A stretch of DNA of 64,000 bases from JADCRZ01 sp039921525 (GTDB lineage: Bacteria; Bacteroidota; Bacteroidia; Chitinophagales; Chitinophagaceae), in the NCBI GenBank assembly GCA_039921525.1, contig JBDSBP010000124.1, positions 7,904 through 71,903 of the forward strand, given 5' to 3'. Made by a program: the position numbers and the translations under genes. The stretch's first letter is position 1, and each line of letters begins with the position of its first letter. Shown here in pieces: positions 1 through 8,813 of the stretch. Under the pieces are notes generated by a model. It was not told where the DNA came from. It did no database searches and saw only the letters and a list, made by a program, of their open reading frames with translations.

Positions 1-993
1 TAGATTATGAAGTTGTTCAAATCCTCCGGGCATGAATGATTTGTATAAATCAGTTTGAGCCAGGGGATATTGTATTCCATTAACCGTAGCTATTCCTGTT
101 GAAGGGAATTTGGAAGGATCCTGATTGTATTGCTCAACAAGGCCATACCATGTGTTCACATCCTGACCAGCCCAATAGGCAGTAGTTCCAAAATCTTTTA
201 AGGCCTGCACAAACCTTAAAACAGATGGTTTTTGAGGCAAAGTACTTGGGTTGGTTGTAGCTATATTAGCTGAATAGCTAAACTTCACCGGCTGGTTTCT
301 TCTTCCATGTTTTGTAGTAATTAAAATTACCCCAAACGCCGCCCTTGCTCCATAGATAGAGGATGCTGACGCATCTTTTAACACTGTTACTGTGTTAATA
401 TCATCAGGATTAATGTCTTCAATATTCATAGGAACATTATCTACCAATACCAATGGAGCTCCTCCGTTGATAGAAGTAAAACCCCTGATATTAAGAGAAG
501 ATGAAGCCCCGGGTTGCCCGGTTCCGTTGGTAATCTGCAAGCCCGCCACGGCTCCCTGTAGTGCCTGTGCTGTACTGGTAATGGGTCGGTCGCCCAATAC
601 ATCACTCATTTTAACCGTACTTATGGCCCCGGTGAGGTTAACTTTCTTTTGCGTACCATATCCAACCACAACAACCTCATTGCCCGATATTGCCTCCACG
701 TCCAATGAAATATCTACATCATTGTAAGAGTTTACTACTATACTTTTCTTGCCAAATCCAATAATGGTAAATTCAATCTCATCTCCCAGGGTTGCATTAA
801 TTACAAACTTTCCCGCTGCATTCGTACTGGTACCTTTTTTACTTCCTCTTACGATAACAGAAACATCGGAAAGGGGGTTGAGCTGTGCATCTTTCACTGT
901 ACCTGAAACTGCTTTCTTATCCTGTGCATTAACACTGAGGTAGCACCCGGCTGCAAAGAAGACGAGCAGCAATCGTTTTAGCACAATTTTCAT
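1..993 (-). CDS. SusC/RagA-family TonB-dependent receptor, N-terminal part
   Basis: Outer-membrane TonB-dependent transporter that imports glycans together with a SusD partner. The visible 331 codons run off the left edge, so the barrel is missing and no SusD is in view. The protein starts at the ATG whose complement is 991-993, with a signal peptide ending near VNAQ. A carboxypeptidase-regulatory-like domain follows (about residues 28-105). Next comes the SusC signature VVVVGYGTQKKVNLTG (about 112-127), then the plug domain with SSLNIRGF, LVLVDNVPM and VTVLKDASASSIYG. It lies downstream of, and on the same strand as, the sialidase and GH20 genes (229-base gap). This suggests a polysaccharide-utilisation locus for an amino-sugar or sialylated glycan. 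The family call is certain; the substrate is inferred from neighbours. Confidence 0.95.
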   Translation of the reverse strand, partial: MKIVLKRLLLVFFAAGCYLSVNAQDKKAVSGTVKDAQLNPLSDVSVIVRGSKKGTSTNAAGKFVINATLGDEIEFTIIGFGKKSIVVNSYNDVDISLDVEAISGNEVVVVGYGTQKKVNLTGAISTVKMSDVLGDRPITSTAQALQGAVAGLQITNGTGQPGASSSLNIRGFTSINGGAPLVLVDNVPMNIEDINPDDINTVTVLKDASASSIYGARAAFGVILITTKHGRRNQPVKFSYSANIATTNPSTLPQKPSVLRFVQALKDFGTTAYWAGQDVNTWYGLVEQYNQDPSKFPSTGIATVNGIQYPLAQTDLYKSFMPGGFEQLHNL

Positions 994-1222
994 TTTTGTT
1001 GATTTATTTTGTTTAGAAACTGTAGTTTAAAAGTTTATGTTTTTGGTGGTAGGGTTAAATTCTGCCTTGAAAGATTTTCTTAATTATACCCGATCTTTTG
1101 CAAAAGCTGGAGTCGTCACAAAGTATTGGCGGCATATTCAATATTTTGTATAATTTAAATTTTTACTCGTGGTTTTAGTCTTTTTTTATAACATTGCGCA
1201 AACGTTTGAATTTACCAGATGA

Positions 1223-3523
1223 TTAGTTTACAATTATCTCATCTGCAAATATCCAGGCGGGTTTTCCTTCGCCTGGATGCCCTTTGGGGCATTTTGTATT
1301 TTTTGCAGTCACCCGTACAAATCTTGCATTCTGTTCAGCAAAAATTGCTGTAAAATCTTTAATGGTTGCATTTCTGTCCTCAACAGAAATAGTATTATTT
1401 ACCGTTTGAAGCGTTGTAAATGTTTTGCCATCGGTGGATATCTCAAATTGCACAGACGACGGCATAAAGATCCAGTCTCGGTAATTTTGCAGGCATCCCA
1501 AAGAAATGGATTTGATATTTTGGTCTTCACCTAAATCTATTGTCGCAATCATATCGTTTTCTGAAAATCCATGCCAGTATTTTCCTACACCATAACTTCC
1601 CCTTACACCATCGGTCAAAGAGTTAGGGCCATCAGCTAAATAATACCTGCTTACGGCATTGGTATAGTTTACATTTTTGCCGATGGCTTTGTGCATGGCA
1701 AAAGATTGTTCCGCAGGTTTAAGTCCCATGATGTTTCCATTGATGACGGTGATGGCTTTAACGATAGCCGATGTTTCTATGGGAATAGGTGATAAGTATT
1801 TGGCGTTTTCGTTTGTCGGTAAACCGCCATCGGTCGTATAATAAATTTCGCCATTTAATGCTTCGGTAGAAAGCGCTACCGTTAGTTTGCCTTTTTCTGA
1901 AACGGGCTGTATTTGTACGGTAAAATTACCAGGGCTATAGTGCAGTCCCCTTTGCTCAAAACCCCTGAAATGTTTTTGCAACCTTTCATTAAAGCTTTGC
2001 CAATCCTTATTTTGTTTCGGACTCCACACCACTTCTGCCAATGCAAGCATACGTGGCAATACCATATACTCAACCTGTTCAGCTGTTGTAATGTACTCAG
2101 CCCATAAATTGGCTTGTGCACCCAACACGTATTTTGCCTGTACTTCATTTAATTCTTTTGGTATAGGATCGTAGTCATACACTTTTTTCAAGGTGTTCAT
2201 ACCGCCATTGGCGATCGGTTGGCCTTCAGGGCCGGCCTGGTAATGATCGAAGTAAAGCGGATTTCCCGGTGTCATCACTACATCATGATTCATTTTGGCT
2301 GCCTGTATGCCGCCTGCTTCTCCACGCCAGCTCATTACGGTTGCTTCGGGTGCAAGTCCTCCTTCCAATATTTCATCCCAGCCAATCATCCTCTTGTTTT
2401 TGTTAACAATGAATTTCTCAATACGTTTTATAAAATAACTCTGCAGTTCATTTTCGTTATGCAACCCTTCTGCTTTAATTCTTGACTGGCATTTTACGCA
2501 TTTCTTCCAGGGATCTTTTTCTACTTCATCGCCTCCGATATGGATATACTTTGATGGAAACAGATCAATGACTTCGGTTAACACATTTTGCAGAAACAAA
2601 AAGACACTGTCGTTGCCAGCACAATAATTAGAAGACATGTTTGTGTAGTTACCGCCGGTTAAAGGCAGTTGTGGCTGTTGTGTACAACTTAATGCAGGAT
2701 AGGAAGCAATGGCAGATGCCACATGACCGGGCATTTCTATCTCCGGTACAATGGTCACATTTCTTTCTGCAGCATATTTAATAATATCTTTTATTTGTTC
2801 CTGGGTGTAGTAACCACCATAAGTTGCAGCTTCACCTTGTACTGCCTGCGGCCTGCTGCCCCAGATCTTGTCAGTCTGGTCAACACGCCATGCACCTACC
2901 TGGTTTAGCAGCGGATATTTTTTTATTTCGATTCGCCAGCCCTGGTCATCAACCAAATGCCAGTGAAACGTATTCATTTTATACGATGCCAAAAGGTTGA
3001 TATATTCTTTAATAAGCTCTGGCCCAAAGAAATGACGGCTTACATCTAAGTGCATACCCCGCCATTTAAAACGGGGATAATCTTTTACTTCCATACAGGG
3101 AATGTTTAATGCAACATTTGTTCGTATGGCAGGTAATGTTTGAAACAGGGATTGCATGCCGTAAATAATACCGGCTTTTTTATTGGCAGAAATTTCAATG
3201 GATGCAGGTGTTATATGTAAGAGATACCCTTCATCACCCAGCTCTGCATTGTTAATCAACTTCAATTCAACTGATTTATTTTTTGCATCATTGAATGGTA
3301 AATCAATGCCGCTGATATTTTTAATGGCAGATTTAAAAAATGAAGCCGCGTCCTGCAATGCCTTATCCGTTTTATTAAATTTTACTGCAGTATTATTATC
3401 AATGATAAAACTTCCGGATGTAAACTGAAGACTTACAGGCTGCGGGATAATAACAGATTTTTGTGCTATTAATATTCCCGGCAATAACATCAACATTAGT
3501 AAAATCCTTTTATTAAATTTCAT
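1223..3523 (-). CDS. GH20 beta-N-acetylhexosaminidase
   Basis: Secreted or periplasmic exo-hydrolase releasing terminal GlcNAc or GalNAc from glycans. The 766-residue protein has a signal peptide (about 1-21), a GH20b N-terminal domain (about 25-145) and a GH20 catalytic barrel (about 150-500). The barrel carries the diagnostic HIGGDE motif: Asp332-Glu333 are the substrate-assisting Asp and the general acid. HWHLVDDQGWR is also typical. A chitobiase C-terminal-like region (about 535-610) is followed by a discoidin/F5-8-like carbohydrate-binding region (about 630-766). It lies 108 bases downstream of the sialidase on the same strand, which suggests sequential trimming: sialic acid first, then the hexosamine beneath. 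Confidence 0.95.
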   Translation of the reverse strand: MKFNKRILLMLMLLPGILIAQKSVIIPQPVSLQFTSGSFIIDNNTAVKFNKTDKALQDAASFFKSAIKNISGIDLPFNDAKNKSVELKLINNAELGDEGYLLHITPASIEISANKKAGIIYGMQSLFQTLPAIRTNVALNIPCMEVKDYPRFKWRGMHLDVSRHFFGPELIKEYINLLASYKMNTFHWHLVDDQGWRIEIKKYPLLNQVGAWRVDQTDKIWGSRPQAVQGEAATYGGYYTQEQIKDIIKYAAERNVTIVPEIEMPGHVASAIASYPALSCTQQPQLPLTGGNYTNMSSNYCAGNDSVFLFLQNVLTEVIDLFPSKYIHIGGDEVEKDPWKKCVKCQSRIKAEGLHNENELQSYFIKRIEKFIVNKNKRMIGWDEILEGGLAPEATVMSWRGEAGGIQAAKMNHDVVMTPGNPLYFDHYQAGPEGQPIANGGMNTLKKVYDYDPIPKELNEVQAKYVLGAQANLWAEYITTAEQVEYMVLPRMLALAEVVWSPKQNKDWQSFNERLQKHFRGFEQRGLHYSPGNFTVQIQPVSEKGKLTVALSTEALNGEIYYTTDGGLPTNENAKYLSPIPIETSAIVKAITVINGNIMGLKPAEQSFAMHKAIGKNVNYTNAVSRYYLADGPNSLTDGVRGSYGVGKYWHGFSENDMIATIDLGEDQNIKSISLGCLQNYRDWIFMPSSVQFEISTDGKTFTTLQTVNNTISVEDRNATIKDFTAIFAEQNARFVRVTAKNTKCPKGHPGEGKPAWIFADEIIVN

Positions 3524-3631
3524 TTCAATTTTATTAATTGGTTAGAGGTGTTTTTGTTTCTACAGGCATGGTGTTCATTTGAAATAAATAATTGCAGGGC
3601 TTTAGTAAATTCAGTTGCCCTCAAACAATAT

Positions 3632-5242
3632 TTATTGCCATAACACTTTTTCAGCCATCACTTGCCGCAGGTCAATTACCTGGAAAACCAGTTGGGCCTG
3701 GCTGCTCTCATACAAAATTCCTACACGGTAATCATCAATTTGTGATAAGCAAGAATAGCCGCTGCCAATGCCGGCGTCTAACAAAGTAAAGTATTTTTCC
3801 GGCCATGTTTTGCCTTCGTCCAAACTTGTTTTTAAGGTGATATTGTATCTTCCTTTCGTTGTATTAGGATTTGAAAATAATAAAATACTCCTGTGGGTAC
3901 CATCATTTTTTTTAATTATAAACTCATCAAGACTTGCCATACAAACTGGTTCAGGCAAGGCAGATCTTGAACTTTGGTGCTCTTTCCATGTGCTGCCCAT
4001 ATCTTTTGTTACGGCTACGGAACGGCTACCGCCAAGGTTATCCCGCATATTCAACATCAAACTGCCGTCTTGCAGTTCCACTACCTGCGCCTCTGTGGTA
4101 TTTTCTTTTGCACCTGTGCCTATCTGCCAGCTTTGCCCACGGTCTTTGCTGTAAATGATGGTAGAATGAGGAATTTGATTTTTATCTTTAAACTGCGCAG
4201 GAAAAACCAGCGTGCCGTCTTTCATAGTTATTCCTTTACCAGGACCTTGCAACAACAAATACCAGTCTGCATTTTTTACCTGTTTTGTAATGTTTATAGG
4301 CGCCGACCAGGTGAGGCCATCATCTTCACTTTTTACCAATACAAACTGGCTTGTTTCTTCGGGTGAAATACCGGGTTTTGAAGCAATCCAGTTTCTTTTT
4401 CCAGGATGGCCATGTGCCCATACTGCCGCCACCCATATAGTATTCGTTTTTGTATCTACCAACACAGATGGGTCGCCAATACCGTTCTGATCCTGGGGCA
4501 AGCCACCATAGGTGCCCATATCCATTATTACTTTCATGGGGCTCCATGTTTTACCGCCATCTGTGCTCCGGCTCATGCCAACATCAATATCTGCCTGCAG
4601 GTCTACACCTCCATTGCGCCGGTTATCATAAACGGCAATGAGTGTTCCTTTATTTGTGGTGGCAAGGCCGGGAATTCTATAGGTGTTTATTCCATCTTCT
4701 CCGTGAGAGCGCAGGGCTATACCCGGGCGGCTTCCCGTAAAGGGTTCGTGTGGCTGCGGGGTCAGTTTTATATTTTCATTAAACAGCAAACTTTCGCAGT
4801 CAACAGAAATCTTGTTTGCCAATTCTATACCTGGGTTAACCCTAACCGTTATCCATAAATTATGTATACCTGGCTCAAGCTTCAGTTCACCTGTCAAGGT
4901 CATTTCTTTCTCTACATTACCTGTTGATGAAAAACGGGTGCTAGTGTTAAACTTTTCTGACTTCTCCGTTTTATACACAGCAATATTTTCAAGATCGCCT
5001 ATATTGGTTGTACCCTTTAACGAAAGATGGAGTGTTTTAAGCGAAACGGGTTTATTAACGTTTATCCTTACAGATGTAATTATATTTTCGGTCCTGCCAA
5101 TTAAAACAGGCAGGCTGGCTTCCTTTACAATCATAGAATCTACATCGTTGGAACTCGTACCTGAACCGGCTTTTTTAGAAACACTGCAGTTTGCCAGTAT
5201 GATCACTGGTAATAGAAAACAAAACGGGGCTAATATTTTCAT
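3632..5242 (-). CDS. Exo-alpha-sialidase lipoprotein (BNR/Asp-box)
   Basis: Neuraminidase of about 536 residues that removes terminal sialic acids at the cell surface or in the periplasm. The reading frame is open up to 5494. I place the start at 5242 because it gives a lipoprotein signal (MKILAPFCFLLP... ending LANC), avoids overlap with the divergent gene, and has a perfect promoter just upstream. An N-terminal BNR-associated beta domain is followed by the propeller, which has the YRIP arginine motif and five Asp-boxes: STDGGKTW, SEDDGLTW, SKDRGQSW, TKDMGSTW and SLDEGKTW. It is first in an apparent transcription unit with the GH20 gene. Family is clear; substrate linkage is not determinable. 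Confidence 0.93.
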   Translation of the reverse strand: MKILAPFCFLLPVIILANCSVSKKAGSGTSSNDVDSMIVKEASLPVLIGRTENIITSVRINVNKPVSLKTLHLSLKGTTNIGDLENIAVYKTEKSEKFNTSTRFSSTGNVEKEMTLTGELKLEPGIHNLWITVRVNPGIELANKISVDCESLLFNENIKLTPQPHEPFTGSRPGIALRSHGEDGINTYRIPGLATTNKGTLIAVYDNRRNGGVDLQADIDVGMSRSTDGGKTWSPMKVIMDMGTYGGLPQDQNGIGDPSVLVDTKTNTIWVAAVWAHGHPGKRNWIASKPGISPEETSQFVLVKSEDDGLTWSAPINITKQVKNADWYLLLQGPGKGITMKDGTLVFPAQFKDKNQIPHSTIIYSKDRGQSWQIGTGAKENTTEAQVVELQDGSLMLNMRDNLGGSRSVAVTKDMGSTWKEHQSSRSALPEPVCMASLDEFIIKKNDGTHRSILLFSNPNTTKGRYNITLKTSLDEGKTWPEKYFTLLDAGIGSGYSCLSQIDDYRVGILYESSQAQLVFQVIDLRQVMAEKVLWQ

Positions 5243-5306
5243 AAATAAACCTTTAAGAATGGATATTGCAAAAGCACTTTTTTTATAACCGATAAAAAAT
5301 CTACAT

Positions 5307-5338
5307 TTTGCAAATGTATTATGTATTACATATCTTTC
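5307..5338 (+). promoter_or_regulatory. Possible divergent promoter overlapping the sialidase promoter
   Basis: TTTG at 5307-5310 and TATCTTTC at 5331-5338 (one mismatch to TAnnTTTG) are 20 bases apart on the plus strand. The two boxes interleave with those of the sialidase promoter, so polymerase could not occupy both at once. It would drive the short truncated gene at 5352 with a leader of only a few bases. Confidence 0.4.
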
Positions 5339-5341
5339 AAA
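5311..5341 (-). promoter_or_regulatory. Bacteroidota-type promoter of the sialidase
   Basis: On the minus strand a TTTG box (complement of 5338-5341) is followed after exactly 19 bases by TACATTTG (complement of 5311-5318). This matches the TTTG-N19-21-TAnnTTTG consensus of the Bacteroidota housekeeping sigma factor. Transcription would start about 60 bases before the chosen ATG at 5242. It would start inside the longer open frame, which argues against a start at 5494. Confidence 0.6.
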
Positions 5342-5351
5342 AATTATTTTC

Positions 5352-5681
5352 ATGCAATCTAGTGTACGTCTTAATGACGCGGTTATTTGCGAGGTCTTAA
5401 ATAAAAATTTCAGAAAGGATGGCTTTGTATTTCTGCAAGGATTTTTAAATGCAGGTATTATAAAATTGTTAACGGTTAATGTAGAGAAATTCATTAACGA
5501 AAAAGTTAAGGAAATGCCGCCAGAGAAGATATATTACGAGGATCTGGCAAACAAATCGTCCTTAAAACAATTGCAGGAGGTTTTCAGGTATGCCCCTTTT
5601 TTTAATGATATGATGTTTGGCAGCGATTTTGAAAAGCTGGCTTCCATTCTTTTAGCTGACGAGGTAAAAGGAAAAAAATAA
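5352..5681 (+). pseudogene. Truncated phytanoyl-CoA-dioxygenase-like protein
   Basis: Open frame of 109 residues resembling only the N-terminal third of PhyH-family 2-oxoglutarate/iron dioxygenases. Similar features are DGFVFLQGFLNAGIIK, then MPPEKIYYEDLANKSSLKQL, then the RYAPFFNDMM segment. Complete family members have about 250-280 residues and carry the HxD...H iron ligands in the part missing here. The frame ends in EVKGKK followed by TAA, and I find no recognisable continuation in any frame of the next 400 bases. It is therefore probably a decayed gene. It is divergent from the sialidase and may still be transcribed. A genuine short protein cannot be excluded. Confidence 0.5.
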
Positions 5682-6096
5682 GATATAGACGTTTGAATCT
5701 AATGTAAATTGGAATCCTTTCCGTCTTTAGAATATTCTCTACTGTTCTTTTAGTGACATAAATATAAAAAAGTAAACAAGGTAGAATTCCCCCTTAGATA
5801 AAGAAGGATTGAATATTGAGTTGTATTATATCCCACTGGATAACTACACCATTCTTACACCTTTCAATAGATAGATAATGTACGAAACCTACATCCCGAA
5901 TTAATACAATATCAAAATTAAAATAAACTGTAATTTATAAAAAATGCCATTCCAAATATTATTTTTACTGAACCGAATGAAATGAGATTACACTTCTATT
6001 TTTTCCGGAGTTCGTAAGAGAGCATGAACTATTCAATCAATCGGTTGTGTTGATTGATAACGAGAATCAATGAAATATATGAGCATTTTCAAAAAA
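5682..6096. other. Intergenic stretch without a recognisable gene
   Basis: AT-rich 415-base gap after the truncated dioxygenase-like gene and before the convergent PfpI-family gene. I see no heptamer array, palindrome, RNA gene or credible ORF. It is probably decayed sequence that once carried the rest of the truncated gene, but no residual similarity is visible by eye. Confidence 0.5.
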
Positions 6097-6654
6097 TCAT
6101 TTCGATTCTTCCAGGCAAACAAATACCTCCCGGTAAAATTCCGGATGCGATTGCCAGGTTTGCCCTGTCACAATGTTTTTATCACGGATGGCTTGTTTGG
6201 TAGAATATTTCCCTCCGCCCATTTCAATCTCAGATCTTACATGTTCGTAAGCGGTCATGCACATATCTTTGGCCAATCCGGCAGTCACCAATATTTGAAT
6301 ACCATGGCAGATAGCAAACAGCCATTTCCCCTGGTCATTAAACTTTCGTACGATATTTAATAACAGGTTGTTATGACGAAGATATTCCGGAGCCCGGCCA
6401 CCAAGCAGTAATATGGCCTCATATTCATCAACAACTATATGTTCAAAGCTAATCAGCGATTCCATAGAGTAACCGGTACGTTCTATATATGTATCCCAAC
6501 CCGGTTCAAAATCATGAATTACCAGGTGCAGCGGACGTTTAGCGGGAGCAGCAACTACAGGCAGATCGCCTTCTTCCAGGAATCGATGACAAGCGTATAA
6601 AGCCTCATAACTTTCACCGCCATCTCCTGTAACTATTAAGATTTTTCTGTTCAT
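6097..6654 (-). CDS. DJ-1/PfpI family protein
   Basis: Cytosolic 185-residue protein with the class I glutamine-amidotransferase-like fold. The nucleophile elbow AICHGIQIL places the reactive cysteine at Cys116 with His117 next to it. ILLLGGRAPEYL (about 81-92) matches the preceding conserved strand. PfpI/YhbO/YajL relatives are described as proteases, chaperones or protein/nucleotide deglycases; the sequence does not tell which. Length is normal for the family. The gene stands alone, with no operon partner within 120 bases. Confidence 0.85.
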   Translation of the reverse strand: MNRKILIVTGDGGESYEALYACHRFLEEGDLPVVAAPAKRPLHLVIHDFEPGWDTYIERTGYSMESLISFEHIVVDEYEAILLLGGRAPEYLRHNNLLLNIVRKFNDQGKWLFAICHGIQILVTAGLAKDMCMTAYEHVRSEIEMGGGKYSTKQAIRDKNIVTGQTWQSHPEFYREVFVCLEESK

Positions 6655-6778
6655 ATTTTGCGATTAAATCGTCCTTTTCGAAAGAAACTAAGTTGACAAA
6701 TAACAGCAACGAAGATAAAGGATTTATTCTCCTGCTAATCAAAACAGAATTCCAGGCTACTCATCATTCTTCTGTTAT

Positions 6779-7630
6779 TTAGTTTACTAATTTTCTTTTG
6801 TAACGATAATATCTGAAAATAATCAAGATGATTATAGCCACAATGATAAACATCCACAGATGAGTAAGTATTATAATAAATCCAAGGAAATATTCCCAGC
6901 CTTCACTAAGAGCATTGACTACACTTTTGCCAAACCCAAGCCGGTAATCAGTGATAAAATAATTGGCAATGACCTCTTTTTTTACCAGCGTGTTTTGATG
7001 CAATCTAAGTTGTATAGTGCTATAACTTACGTCGGCATTAATTTGTCTTTTAGCTATCTCCTGTTCAATTATTTCATCATTTGTGATAATTAGTCTTGCA
7101 CGAGCGGAGTCTTTCGGGTTCTTTTTATTTACGAGGGTTAGAGCCTTCGTTCGGTTTTGCTGCTTTAAATGAGTAGCGAGATAGTCAAGACTTTTATCGG
7201 TTAGATCCATTTTACTACTCGATGTAAAATAACCCAATCCAGCCAGGCCACGCATAAGCTCCTCCAGGTTTTGAGCGGGTACACGAATGGTTATTTCTGC
7301 GCTGGGTGTATAGGAAGAAATTGCCAGGATGGAGTCATCAGAAATTTTAAGCTCTTGAGTCTGACCCTCGTTGGACTCGAGAGTTTGATGGCTAATCAAA
7401 CCACCTAACTGTTGTGTGAGTTGAAAAACGGCCAGGGTACTTTGATTCGCGTCTTTTACTTTTAATAGAATGCTGGCAGTCTTTATCAATTTTATAGAGT
7501 CGCCTGTGAACCCTGCTACAGACGTGCTATCAGATGCAATTGAAAATATGTCTTGTTCGGATTTATTTGTTTGACACGCAATCAAAAAAATTAAAACGAG
7601 TAATGTATTAATGACGGGAATCGCTTTCAT
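6779..7630 (-). CDS. DUF4349 domain-containing lipoprotein
   Basis: Envelope protein of 283 residues. The N-terminus MKAIPVINTLLVLIFLIAC is a lipoprotein signal with a lipobox at Cys19. The DUF4349 core (about 48-215) contains IKTASILLKVKD, the EITIRVPAQNLEEL motif and the coiled-coil-prone YLATHLKQQNRTKAL segment. A single transmembrane helix near 244-271 is followed by a basic tail (RYYRYKRK). Having both a lipid anchor and a C-terminal membrane helix is usual for this family. The molecular function is unknown. Confidence 0.85.
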   Translation of the reverse strand: MKAIPVINTLLVLIFLIACQTNKSEQDIFSIASDSTSVAGFTGDSIKLIKTASILLKVKDANQSTLAVFQLTQQLGGLISHQTLESNEGQTQELKISDDSILAISSYTPSAEITIRVPAQNLEELMRGLAGLGYFTSSSKMDLTDKSLDYLATHLKQQNRTKALTLVNKKNPKDSARARLIITNDEIIEQEIAKRQINADVSYSTIQLRLHQNTLVKKEVIANYFITDYRLGFGKSVVNALSEGWEYFLGFIIILTHLWMFIIVAIIILIIFRYYRYKRKLVN

Positions 7631-7714
7631 GACTGGAGTTTTGTATCATTGATTCCAGCTGAATTAATATGTAACCCGGTTCTTTTTGTAATGTTATAAT
7701 AAATGATGAAAGAG

Positions 7715-8635
7715 CTAACCATTTTTAAAATGCGCATTCATTGCTTTCGGATAGTCTGCAAGTGCAATCTCCGGCTCAGCAATTTCGGGATGCCATAGCT
7801 TTTCCCATTCAAAACTAAAATATCCTTTATAACCATCTTTACTTAAAACATCAATACCTTCGAAGATGGGCGATTCTCCTTTGCCTAATAAAACATATTG
7901 CACCTTCCCATCAACCAGTTTTAAATCCTTGATATGCGTATGGCGCACATATTTTTTCAGCTTTTGATAAACCTGTGCCGGCGGTTCTTTGGTGACGGCC
8001 CACATATTCACAATATCCCAGACCAACCCAACATGTTGATGTTCTGCATTCTTCATAATAATTTCAAGGTCATCGCATTTTACTACCTGTCCATGCGACT
8101 CCATTAATACCGTTACATGGCTTCCTTTGGCGTATTCGCCTAATTCCAACAAACCCTTTGAAATAAGATCAATGGTGGCAGCGTGCTCCTGGTCTTTGGG
8201 AAAGTCATTGGGAAAAACCCGGATGAAGGGACATTTCAATTTCTCCGCAAGGTCTATGAATTGTTTTGCTTCATCTATATTTTTCTTACGTTCTGTCACA
8301 TTACTATGATGTAAAGCTGACGAAGCCCCGAGATTCACAATTTTAACTCCTTTGTCTTTTACAAAATTGTTGGTGGCGGTTATGTTTGCAGCACTACTGA
8401 ATGCCGCAATCTTAGGCAGATCCAATTGACGTTGGATGGTTCGAATTTCTACACCCTCATAACCATTTTCTTTTGCAAAATTTATTATTTTTTCAAATGG
8501 CCAGTCGGGACAGCCAAGAGTTGAAAAAGAAAGTAGTGGTTTGTATTTTTTTACATCAAACGCTGACCCTGCCAGTCCAAGTGCCAGGAGGCCAGCCATA
8601 TTTTGCAGGAAATCTTTGCGGGAATATTCTTTCAT
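7715..8635 (-). CDS. Sugar phosphate isomerase/epimerase-like TIM-barrel protein
   Basis: Xylose-isomerase-like (AP endonuclease 2) TIM barrel of about 306 residues. The frame is open to 8737. The start at 8635 gives MKEYSRKDFLQNMAGLLA, a Tat-like signal common in Bacteroidota members of this family. Conserved pieces are LLSFSTLGCPDWPF, NGYEGVEIR, VLMESHG (metal-binding Glu), VGLVWDIVNMW (Asp) and RHTHIKDLK (His). The likely substrate is a sugar or inositol derivative. It is not in an operon with glycan genes, so the exact reaction stays open. Confidence 0.85.
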   Translation of the reverse strand: MKEYSRKDFLQNMAGLLALGLAGSAFDVKKYKPLLSFSTLGCPDWPFEKIINFAKENGYEGVEIRTIQRQLDLPKIAAFSSAANITATNNFVKDKGVKIVNLGASSALHHSNVTERKKNIDEAKQFIDLAEKLKCPFIRVFPNDFPKDQEHAATIDLISKGLLELGEYAKGSHVTVLMESHGQVVKCDDLEIIMKNAEHQHVGLVWDIVNMWAVTKEPPAQVYQKLKKYVRHTHIKDLKLVDGKVQYVLLGKGESPIFEGIDVLSKDGYKGYFSFEWEKLWHPEIAEPEIALADYPKAMNAHFKNG

Positions 8636-8813
8636 TTTTAAGTAGAAATTAATATAAGTAATCGTACCATTTAAGAGGAATATGGATGAATAAAGATACA
8701 CAAGTATTTTACGCCACCTAAGAATAAGAATCCACACCCGGTTTTAAATAACTTATATTGGAAAGAAGGTTTAAAGTTTTAGATTTGGTGTAATTTCCTT
8801 TCTTATATTGACT

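Noticed and set aside
1082..1125. Promoter for the susC gene on the minus strand
   Set aside because: ATACTTTG near 1118 fits the -7 consensus only with a shortened spacer inside the box, and no TTTG lies at the right distance.
5243..5494. N-terminal extension of the sialidase
   Set aside because: It would overlap the divergent gene and the promoter; the internal ATG at 5242 begins a proper lipoprotein signal.
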